A stretch of DNA of 9,138 nucleotides from positions 1-9,138 of the forward strand of contig JALOMZ010000039.1 in assembly GCA_025455205.1 (NCBI GenBank), in the 5' to 3' direction. Origin of the DNA: Chitinophagaceae bacterium. GTDB taxonomy: Bacteria; Bacteroidota; Bacteroidia; Chitinophagales; Chitinophagaceae. This document shows, one piece after another, positions 1-8,555 of this stretch. Under the pieces are notes generated by a model, which was given only the letters and a program-made list of their open reading frames with translations, searched no databases and had not been told where the DNA came from. Both the position numbers and the translations under genes were made by a program. How positions within the stretch are numbered: position 1 is the stretch's first letter; each line of letters starts with the position of its first letter.

Positions 1-605
1 AAAGTACGTGCCTTTCCGGTTCCCAGGTTATACAAACCATTCTTCTCCCCCCTGTTCATCAGGAAAAATAAAACATCCACCACATCTTTGACGTAGACGA
101 AATCCCGCAATTGCTCCCCGTCGTTGAAATCCGGGTGGTGCGAACGGAAAAGCCTGACCATGCCGGTATTCCGGATCTGGTGAAAGGCATGAAATATCAC
201 CGAGGCCATCCGTCCTTTGTGATATTCGTTCGGACCATAAACATTGAAAAACTTCATCCCGGCCCAAAACGGCGGGGTCCGGTCTTGCGACAAAACCCAT
301 TGGTCAAATGCATTCTTCGATTCGCCATAAGGATTTAACGGTTTTAGCTTATCCACTATTTCATGGTCATCGGCATACCCCAGTTCCCCCATCCCATATG
401 TGGCGGCGGATGAGGCATAAATCAGAGGAATCTGCTTTTCCGTGCAAAACGCCCAGATCTTTTTCGAATAATCGATATTGAGCTCCTGGAAAACAGACCA
501 GTTAAATTCCGTCGTATCCGTCCTGGCCCCCAGATGAAACACGAATGAAACTTCTCCTGAATGTTCCTGGAGCCAGGCAAAGAAACTTTCCCGCTGGATG
601 TTCAT
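1..605 (-). CDS. hldD: ADP-L-glycero-D-manno-heptose 6-epimerase fragment (lacks N-terminus; C-terminus off the left edge)
   Basis: HldD epimerises ADP-D-glycero-D-manno-heptose to the L-glycero form, the last step in making the heptose precursor of the lipopolysaccharide core; it is a cytosolic SDR-family enzyme. The minus-strand frame is open from 605 down to 3. Reading from 605 it shows FHLGARTDTTEFN, then IYASSAATYG, the catalytic PYGESK (Tyr codon 327-329, Lys codon 315-317), FFNVYGPNEYHKGRMAS, QLRDFVYVKDV and NLGTGKART. This order and spacing are diagnostic of HldD. About 200 codons are visible out of roughly 320. The N-terminal ~50-60 residues with the GxxGxxG NAD-binding loop are absent: upstream of about 605 the DNA belongs to a transporter gene on the other strand. 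The ATG at 603-605 is an internal Met that happens to be in frame, not the native start. As drawn the product could not bind NAD and should be inactive. The family call is very secure; whether the truncation is biological is uncertain. Confidence 0.9.
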   Translation of the reverse strand, partial: MNIQRESFFAWLQEHSGEVSFVFHLGARTDTTEFNWSVFQELNIDYSKKIWAFCTEKQIPLIYASSAATYGMGELGYADDHEIVDKLKPLNPYGESKNAFDQWVLSQDRTPPFWAGMKFFNVYGPNEYHKGRMASVIFHAFHQIRNTGMVRLFRSHHPDFNDGEQLRDFVYVKDVVDVLFFLMNRGEKNGLYNLGTGKART

Positions 606-830
606 CTTACACGCCTTGTGACTGAAATTCCTTTCCTTGACCGCATGGCCATTGTGTTTGTGCTTTGTGTAGCAGGCATGTATGCAATAAGCACCCTGGA
701 AAACCGCAAAGGGGTGAAGCCCAACAGCCTGGAGGTGGATGCCTCCATGTTCAAAACCTCTGCCGGTTTTGCGGTGGGTTCATTGATCATCATCGGACTG
801 CTGGTGGCCCTTTACACAATGTTCTGGTAG
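561..830 (+). CDS. C-terminal remnant of a sodium/solute symporter (SSS family, probable sugar transporter)
   Basis: From about residue 10 onward this resembles the tail of SSS (SGLT-like) inner-membrane sodium:sugar symporters: a short amphipathic lead with IPFLDRM, a membrane helix (MAIVFVLCVAGMYAISTL), a polar linker (LENRKGVKPNSLEVDASMF), and a last helix (GFAVGSLIIIGLLVALYTMF) ending at the stop. Family members are usually 500-600 residues, so only about the last 80 are here. The nominal ATG at 561 and the first ~10 codons are the antisense of the hldD fragment and are not transporter sequence; an in-frame stop lies just before, at 558-560. The true transporter frame seems to begin near 591-600. 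The gene ends 48 bp before the exported beta-galactosidase on the same strand, which fits a sugar-uptake operon. Family assignment rests on the tail alone, so the substrate is unknown. The fragment could not work as a transporter by itself. Confidence 0.7.
   Translation: MFLEPGKETFPLDVHLTRLVTEIPFLDRMAIVFVLCVAGMYAISTLENRKGVKPNSLEVDASMFKTSAGFAVGSLIIIGLLVALYTMFW
591..608. other. Junction of two truncated genes (rearrangement breakpoint or assembly chimera)
   Basis: Left of this point the minus strand codes for HldD; right of it the plus strand codes for a symporter tail. Both genes have lost their 5' portions here, and the two coding signals abut or overlap by about 10-15 bp. The two frames are in exact antisense register, so both stay open across the join. 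There is no insertion sequence, terminal repeat or tRNA at the point. A short shared sequence (microhomology) in the two parent genes would explain the overlap in either a biological or an artefactual join. Confidence 0.65.
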
Positions 831-860
831 GGTATAATAAATCGGATTTTAATGTAATAA

Positions 861-3983
<3,123 letters not shown>

Positions 3984-4054
3984 CTACGCGCGAGCAGTCA
4001 GGCACTTGTTTCTGGCAGGCGCTTGGGATAGGCAAGGTATACAGTAGATAAACC

Positions 4055-4091
4055 AAAGGCACAGGCATCCAGGCCTGTGCCTTTATTTTGG
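4055..4091 (+). terminator. Rho-independent terminator after the beta-galactosidase gene
   Basis: A perfect 12-bp stem (AAAGGCACAGGC at 4055-4066 pairing with GCCTGTGCCTTT at 4073-4084) closes a 6-nt loop, and the right arm runs into TTTATTTTGG. It lies 71 bp after the GH2 stop codon and in the right orientation to end that transcript. The A-rich left flank also gives it partial T-tract character on the minus strand, but no minus-strand gene ends here. Confidence 0.85.
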
Positions 4092-4101
4092 CTATACCGC
4101 C

Positions 4102-4115
4102 TGATCTTCGGATCA
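4102..4115 (+). other. Small hairpin with a UUCG tetraloop
   Basis: TGATC (4102-4106), TTCG loop, GATCA (4111-4115): a perfect 5-bp stem with the C(UUCG)G closing geometry known to be unusually stable in RNA. No T-tract follows, so it is not a terminator on its own. It sits between the terminator and the long hairpin at 4148. It could be chance, given the short stem. Confidence 0.35.
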
Positions 4116-4147
4116 TGATTCGGGCGTTTGGAGTATGGTGCTGTTTT

Positions 4148-4189
4148 ACCCGTCTGACCGCTTTGGAGCGGTCAGACGGGTGTCAGACG
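4148..4189. repeat. Perfect 15-bp palindromic hairpin with GTCAGACG repeats (REP-like candidate)
   Basis: ACCCGTCTGACCGCT (4148-4162) and AGCGGTCAGACGGGT (4167-4181) are exact reverse complements around a 4-nt TTGG loop. The word GTCAGACG occurs at 4171-4178 and again at 4182-4189, 11 bp apart, and its reverse complement lies in the left arm (4151-4158). There is no T-tract on the downstream side of either strand: the TTTT at 4144-4147 precedes the hairpin on the plus strand. It is therefore not a typical terminator. GC-rich intergenic palindromes of this form are often dispersed repeats (REP/BIME-like) or regulator-binding dyads. Only one copy is in the window, so dispersal cannot be judged here. 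The 3984-4253 stretch holds no convincing gene. Confidence 0.55.
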
Positions 4190-4253
4190 CCGGGTGGTAA
4201 ATAATGGTTTGATTCGTATTATTGTTGGCTCATCTTAACAATCGCACACGCCT

Positions 4254-5183
4254 ATGACTTCAGTAGCCCAGCCGGTTATTGCAGCCCGCAACCTGAGCTT
4301 TGCATTTCATCCTTCCCGACCTATTCTGTCCAACATTTCCCTGGAGGTGCCTCCGGGCAGCATTTATGGTTTTCTGGGCCCCAACGGCGCAGGCAAGACT
4401 ACTACCATGCGCCTGCTCACCGGTTTGCTGAGGCACCCGAACAACAGCGGCATCTCCCTTTTTGGCCAGTCTATTGATGAATGCCTGCCACAGGCATTCC
4501 ATCGCATGGGCAGTCTCATCGAAACGCCTTCGCTGTACCTGCACCTGAGCGGACTCGACAACCTGCGGTTGCTGGCCCGGCTTCGGGGGCTGCAGGAGCG
4601 CATGGCTGAACCTGCGTTGAAATGGGTGGGCCTGGAGCGCGATGGTCAACGCCGGGTGAAGCAGTATTCTCTGGGTATGAAGCAGCGCCTGGCTATTGCC
4701 ATGGCCTTGTTGTCGGAGCCTGAATTGCTCCTGCTGGATGAACCTGTAAACGGGCTCGATCCGGCAGGCATGGTGGAGATGCGGGAGTTGATGAAAACCC
4801 TGAACCGGGAAAAAGGCATCACGATCTTCATCTCCAGCCATTTGCTGAACGAAGTGGAGAAAATGTGCACGCATATTGGCATCATCCACCGGGGGGGCAT
4901 GCAGTTTGAAGGCACCATGCAGCAACTGGCAGCCAGCAGCCTGGCGGAAAAGAAACTCACCATTTCTCTCATGGAGGCCTGGCGCTGGATGGAGGTTCTG
5001 GCCGCCGAGTATCCTGGCATACAGGCAGTGGATGCCGAAAAACTGGCGTTAACAGTGAAGGACAAATCGGAAGTGACCGCTATCAACCGGAAACTGGTGC
5101 TGGCGGGGGCTCCGGTATATGAACTGAAACTGCATGATGGCCTCGAAGAATGGTTCATGCAGATCACACAAACCAACAGCTGA
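4254..5183 (+). CDS. ABC transporter ATP-binding protein, BcrA/CcmA-type exporter subfamily
   Basis: Cytosolic ATPase subunit that powers the membrane protein encoded directly downstream. 309 residues, a usual length. Walker A is GPNGAGKTT (42-50); the Q-loop region GSLIETPSLY (86-95) has the form typical of bacitracin/lantibiotic-resistance ATPases; the signature is YSLGMKQR (138-145) in place of LSGGQ, also normal for this subfamily. Walker B is LLLLDEP (158-164, catalytic Glu163), followed by the D-loop NGLDP and the H-switch His196 in ISSHLL. All nucleotide-handling residues are present. The C-terminal ~90 residues form an extension after the ATPase core, as in BcrA/YxlF relatives. The start at 4254 is the first ATG in frame with the core, and no clear Shine-Dalgarno sequence precedes it. 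The gene begins after a terminator and a long hairpin, so it probably has its own promoter. Family members serve drug or peptide resistance, lipid export and other tasks; the substrate is not evident. Confidence 0.92.
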   Translation: MTSVAQPVIAARNLSFAFHPSRPILSNISLEVPPGSIYGFLGPNGAGKTTTMRLLTGLLRHPNNSGISLFGQSIDECLPQAFHRMGSLIETPSLYLHLSGLDNLRLLARLRGLQERMAEPALKWVGLERDGQRRVKQYSLGMKQRLAIAMALLSEPELLLLDEPVNGLDPAGMVEMRELMKTLNREKGITIFISSHLLNEVEKMCTHIGIIHRGGMQFEGTMQQLAASSLAEKKLTISLMEAWRWMEVLAAEYPGIQAVDAEKLALTVKDKSEVTAINRKLVLAGAPVYELKLHDGLEEWFMQITQTNS

Positions 5184-5191
5184 TCATAATT

Positions 5192-7450
5192 ATGCGGATA
5201 CCATATTTCTACGGATTCAGGCCTGCCTGGCGGGCAGAATGGCTTAAGCTGAAGGGCAGCGGCGTCACCTGGCTGGCGGCTGTGCTGGGCGCGGTGGTGC
5301 CATTGTTGGGCATTGTCTTCCGATTCTTCTCCCGGGCCTTTGATCCCCCGCTGGAGCCGGAAGCCCTGCGGTTCAACTGGTTCGAAAGCCTTTTTGACGA
5401 TTCGCTGCAGGGCTTTGGCGGATTTTTCTATCCCCTGGCCATCATATTGCTGGTATCGCGCCTGGCAGGGCTGGAGCACAAAACCGATGCCTGGAAACTG
5501 ATAGAAACCCAGCCAGTCAGCAGGCTGACCATCTGGAGTGTGAAATGGCTGATGTCGGCCCTGTGGGTGGCGGTGGTGGTGACCATTTTCATGTTTGCCA
5601 CAATACTGTTCAATGCCCTTTTCATGGCCTTTGATGGTGTTCCGGCTGCTGCCACCTTTGGGCTGCCCGTGGGCTTTTTGTTGCAACTGGCGCTCCGACT
5701 ATGGATATCCGGGCTGGGGCTGCTGACCATTCAGTTAGGGGTGTCGATTATCATTCGAAGCACGGTGTGGCCTATTACCATCGGTGTAGCTGCCCTCATT
5801 GTAAGTAATATGGTAGCCAGCGGAAATGGATTGGCCTCCACCTTCTGGCCTTATTCGCTCACGTCATACACCAGCCGCTATCCTTATGGCAGCGAAATGG
5901 GTAAATGGATGCTTCCGGCCGAATGGCAAAGCCTGGTGTGGGTGCTGCTGGCGCCACTGGCATTCATGCTGTATAACTACCGGGGTTCTCTGAAACTGGT
6001 ATTTCGGTCGGCGGCTGTCTGGGGCATGCCGGTGCTGGTGCTGGCCATGGTGGGTGCCGCTTCCTGGTGGGTGCAGCGGCCCCAATCCCTGACTATGCTG
6101 GAAGGCAGAACGGTAATTGCCGGTAACATCCAGGGGCCGGCAATGCCCGATTCTATCCGGGTGTACAATGCCTCGCTGGACATGGAAATAGCAGCCGCTC
6201 CTGTGCAGCCCAACGGCGTTTTTCATCTGCAGGTGCCGCTGCAGGCAGATGTGGAGGAGCTGTTGGTGAAATTGTCATTCACCAATGGCACCAAAATCTT
6301 TGCCGGCAAAGGAGACAGCCTCCACCTCAGCTGGGAACTGGGGGCCAGGCCGGGATTGCAGAAGGTAAAGATCACGGGTACCGGTATTGCCAACAATCAA
6401 TACATGCAGAATCCCGGCAGGGAATTTACAATGGTAGGCTATTTTCTTTCCGATGATTTCAAGGAAGGCATTGAGCCCTCCAGGTTCATTACCCGGCTGC
6501 TGGAGGAGTGGGAGGAAGATAATAAAACCCTGAGGCAGTTCAAGACCGCCGATGGATTTGGCCTGGGGCCGGTGATGCGCAGCATGCAGGAAAAGCTGAT
6601 TGCTGTACAATATCTCGATTACGCGTATTTCATGTATCCCGCCAAATTCAAGGTGGATGCAGATGATCCCGAATGGCAAAAGGCATTGAAAAGGGTGGAA
6701 CCCATATTGAGGCAGGTGTCCGATTTCGATAGCAGCCTGGTGGGGTGGCCTCAATACCATCAGTTTCTGCGTAAGTGGCTGGTGCGTGATTTGCCCAAGG
6801 GGGCAGATAAGGACAGTGCCTACCAGCAGCGACTGCTGCAGCAGCCGGCCGGAGTTACCCGCGACAGGCTGCTGTTCGATTTGTGTAACAGCCGGCTTGA
6901 ACTGGCGCGCGACAGCGCCAGCCGCGCCTCCATTATGCAGGATGTAGCCCTGATTGCCAATCCCAAATTCCGGCAATCACTCGAAGTGAAGAATAACTTG
7001 TTGAACCGCTTGAGGAAGGGGCAACCGGCGCCCTTGTTTGCCGCCCATTTGGCCAATGATCAGTCTGTTTCATTGGCCAGCCTGCGTGGCCAATTTGTGG
7101 CCGTGGATGTATGGGCCACCTGGTGCGGCCCCTGCCGCCAGCAATCGCCGGTATTTGAAAAACTGGCCGCCAAATACAAAGATCAACCCATCACCTTCAT
7201 CGCGTTAAGTGTAGATGAGAACCGGGCGGCATGGGATAAATTCCTGGCGGCCAATAATCCCAAAATTGCCCAATGGCGCGCCTTCAGCCTGGCGGAGATC
7301 AGGCAGATGTACGGCGTGGACGCTATTCCCCGCTTTTTGCTGATTGACCCGGACGGAAATTTTGTGAATGCCCAAATGCCGATGCCCACAGATGCCAACT
7401 TTGAAGTACTGCTCCGTCAGGCGCTGGGATTGCCAGCGGAGGAAGGTTGA
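5192..7450 (+). CDS. ABC-2 type permease fused to a periplasmic TlpA/ResA-like thioredoxin domain
   Basis: Partner of the preceding ATPase, starting 8 bp after its stop. An alternative in-frame ATG at 5150 would overlap that gene by 34 bp and add 14 polar residues before RIPYFYGF; the start at 5192 is preferred. Numbering from 5192 (752 residues), residues 24-47, 74-93, 121-147, about 155-187, 191-210 and 246-262 are hydrophobic segments of an ABC-2 permease, with the cytosolic WKLIETQPVSR loop at 101-111. An extra seventh helix (~275-294) follows a basic stretch (YRGSLKLVFR) and should carry the remainder into the periplasm. Residues ~303-395 resemble the DUF4369-like beta module that often precedes TlpA domains in Bacteroidota. 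Residues ~400-605 are mainly helical and charged. Residues ~610-748 are an AhpC/TSA-Redoxin fold with WCGPC (Cys645, Cys648) and the cis-proline in AIPRF (Pro713). Both redox cysteines are intact. The frame is continuous with no sign of a sequencing fusion. The domain calls are firm; the joint function is inference, possibly thiol redox handling coupled to export. Confidence 0.88.
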   Translation: MRIPYFYGFRPAWRAEWLKLKGSGVTWLAAVLGAVVPLLGIVFRFFSRAFDPPLEPEALRFNWFESLFDDSLQGFGGFFYPLAIILLVSRLAGLEHKTDAWKLIETQPVSRLTIWSVKWLMSALWVAVVVTIFMFATILFNALFMAFDGVPAAATFGLPVGFLLQLALRLWISGLGLLTIQLGVSIIIRSTVWPITIGVAALIVSNMVASGNGLASTFWPYSLTSYTSRYPYGSEMGKWMLPAEWQSLVWVLLAPLAFMLYNYRGSLKLVFRSAAVWGMPVLVLAMVGAASWWVQRPQSLTMLEGRTVIAGNIQGPAMPDSIRVYNASLDMEIAAAPVQPNGVFHLQVPLQADVEELLVKLSFTNGTKIFAGKGDSLHLSWELGARPGLQKVKITGTGIANNQYMQNPGREFTMVGYFLSDDFKEGIEPSRFITRLLEEWEEDNKTLRQFKTADGFGLGPVMRSMQEKLIAVQYLDYAYFMYPAKFKVDADDPEWQKALKRVEPILRQVSDFDSSLVGWPQYHQFLRKWLVRDLPKGADKDSAYQQRLLQQPAGVTRDRLLFDLCNSRLELARDSASRASIMQDVALIANPKFRQSLEVKNNLLNRLRKGQPAPLFAAHLANDQSVSLASLRGQFVAVDVWATWCGPCRQQSPVFEKLAAKYKDQPITFIALSVDENRAAWDKFLAANNPKIAQWRAFSLAEIRQMYGVDAIPRFLLIDPDGNFVNAQMPMPTDANFEVLLRQALGLPAEEG

Positions 7451-7478
7451 TGTATGCAGATGGGGTAGTATGTTGTGG

Positions 7479-7531
7479 GGCGGGTGAAGTCTGATACTTT
7501 TTTTGTGGATTCACTTATGAGGTCACCCGCC
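7479..7531. other. Inverted repeat with an internal T-tract between convergent genes
   Basis: GGCGGGTGA (7479-7487) and TCACCCGCC (7523-7531) are exact reverse complements separated by 35 nt that include seven T's (7498-7504). This is the only structure seen in the 99-bp gap between the permease fusion and the convergent AraC gene. The loop is long and the T's are inside it, so it is a poor textbook terminator. A tiny AAGT/ACTT stem directly before the T-tract could end plus-strand transcription weakly. Confidence 0.3.
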
Positions 7532-7549
7532 TGTCCGTATATGGCGGCC

Positions 7550-8422
7550 TCAGGAGGGGTAATTGCCTGATTGGCGCACATATTCCCCGGGCGTACAGCC
7601 CATTACCTGCCGGAATACACGGTTGAAACTGGGTACGTGCTGGAAGCCGCAGTCCCAGGCAATGGCTGCCATCTGGCCCATGCCCTGCACCTGTAATTGC
7701 TGGCAGGCCTGGTGGATGCGCAGTTCATTCAGAAAGCGGATATAGGTTTTGCGCGTATGCTTCTTGAAATAGCGGCAGAATGCCTGCGGTGTCATATGCG
7801 CCTGTCGGGCCACTTCGTCGATACTGATAGGGCGGGCCAGGTTCCGCGTGGTGAATTGCACGATGGTATTCATGCGCTGCCCTTCTGCCTCCGTGAGCAG
7901 TCGGCTGTCGTGCACCAGGCGGGTGTGATGCCGGTTGACGCACAGGGCCTGCAACAACTGTATGAAGGCTGCCAGCCGGAGCGCCCCGGTGTGTAACATC
8001 ACGGCCTGCATCAGCACGCGAACAGACTCCGATTCTTCGGGGTGTATGCGGCAGCCTCCGGCATAATGATCGAGCCAAAGCCGCACCGTATGCAATTCCG
8101 GCAATGCCATCAGTTGTTGCAGGGCACCACTGCGGTCGAAGAAGATACTCCAGGCTTCCACTGCATGGTTCTTTTTCTGCCGGAAAAAAGAGGGATCCGA
8201 CTTAAATACATGTGGCATATTGGCGCCCAGCAGGAAAATATCGCCCGGTCCAAAGGGCTGCAGCTGGCCGCCTGCCAGCAACGAGCCATGGCCTCGCAAT
8301 ACATAGGTGATCTGCACTTCCTGGTGGCGATGCAGGTGTTCATAGAAATGCGGCAGCCGCTCATGCTGCACATGGATACTGGTGCCCGATGGTACCGGTA
8401 TAGTGAACGGGATGACTTTCAT
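7550..8422 (-). CDS. AraC-family transcriptional regulator (cupin sensor plus double HTH)
   Basis: DNA-binding regulator of 290 residues. The N-terminal ~90 residues form a cupin-type sensor: HEHLHRHQEVQITYVLRG-like pattern with clustered His (25-34), then PFGPGDIFLLGANMPHVF (57-73). A helical linker follows. The C-terminal AraC domain (~183-285) has the first HTH at IDEVARQAHMTPQAFCRYFK and the second at MAAIAWDCGFQHVPSFNRVF, ending with the family signature GCTPGEY. The start ATG (8420-8422) gives a full cupin domain. The gene faces away from the DHDPS-family gene across 133 bp that contain phased repeats, so it most likely activates that gene and perhaps itself in response to a small ligand such as a carboxylic or amino acid. 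Its 3' end converges on the permease fusion gene, with which it has no evident functional link. Family call secure; ligand and targets inferred. Confidence 0.93.
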   Translation of the reverse strand: MKVIPFTIPVPSGTSIHVQHERLPHFYEHLHRHQEVQITYVLRGHGSLLAGGQLQPFGPGDIFLLGANMPHVFKSDPSFFRQKKNHAVEAWSIFFDRSGALQQLMALPELHTVRLWLDHYAGGCRIHPEESESVRVLMQAVMLHTGALRLAAFIQLLQALCVNRHHTRLVHDSRLLTEAEGQRMNTIVQFTTRNLARPISIDEVARQAHMTPQAFCRYFKKHTRKTYIRFLNELRIHQACQQLQVQGMGQMAAIAWDCGFQHVPSFNRVFRQVMGCTPGEYVRQSGNYPS

Positions 8423-8467
8423 GAGTTGGCTGATTTTAGCCCGTTTTTATTCTGCTGGATGAATATC

Positions 8468-8505
8468 GGTTAAAATAGGTTAAAGATTGGCCATTCCCGG
8501 TAAAA
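8468..8505. promoter_or_regulatory. Phased GGTTAAA-like direct repeats, candidate AraC operator
   Basis: GGTTAAA occurs at 8468-8474 and 8478-8484 (10-bp period), and a related GGTAAAA lies at 8499-8505, 21 bp after the second copy. These steps are one and two helical turns, so all copies face the same side of DNA. AraC-family proteins bind direct half-sites in this kind of helical phase, and the repeats lie between the divergent AraC gene and the DHDPS-family gene. The words are short and A-rich, so chance cannot be excluded. Confidence 0.4.
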
Positions 8506-8525
8506 AGCAAACAAGGCCCTGCAAG

Positions 8526-8533
8526 TAGTTTTG
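8526..8533 (+). promoter_or_regulatory. Bacteroidota-type -7 promoter element for the DHDPS-family gene
   Basis: TAGTTTTG matches the Bacteroidota -7 consensus TAnnTTTG exactly and ends 22 bp before the ATG at 8556, implying a short leader. No TTTG is found at the expected -33 position; the third GGTAAAA repeat (8499-8505) sits there instead. That layout suits a promoter that depends on an activator such as the adjacent AraC protein. Confidence 0.4.
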
Positions 8534-8555
8534 GCCTGCAACAACCAGAATAACT

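Noticed and set aside
4204..4224. Possible -7 elements upstream of the ABC ATPase gene (ATGGTTTG at 4204, TATTATTG at 4217)
   Set aside because: Each has one or two mismatches to TAnnTTTG and neither has a TTTG at -33 spacing, so no promoter can be called.
4889..4896. A run of G's in the ATPase gene as a possible frameshift site
   Set aside because: The reading frame is conserved on both sides (HIGIIHRGG onward) and the protein has normal length, so nothing indicates a frameshift.
5150..5191. Upstream ATG for the permease-thioredoxin gene
   Set aside because: The added 14 residues are polar and are the out-of-frame reading of the ATPase C-terminus; the ATG at 5192 gives the normal 8-bp spacing. 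It cannot be fully excluded because neither start has a clear ribosome-binding site.
4646..5686. A 346-codon minus-strand open frame spanning the ABC ATPase and permease genes
   Set aside because: It crosses two well-supported plus-strand genes and has a His/Gln/Arg-rich sequence without a recognisable fold.
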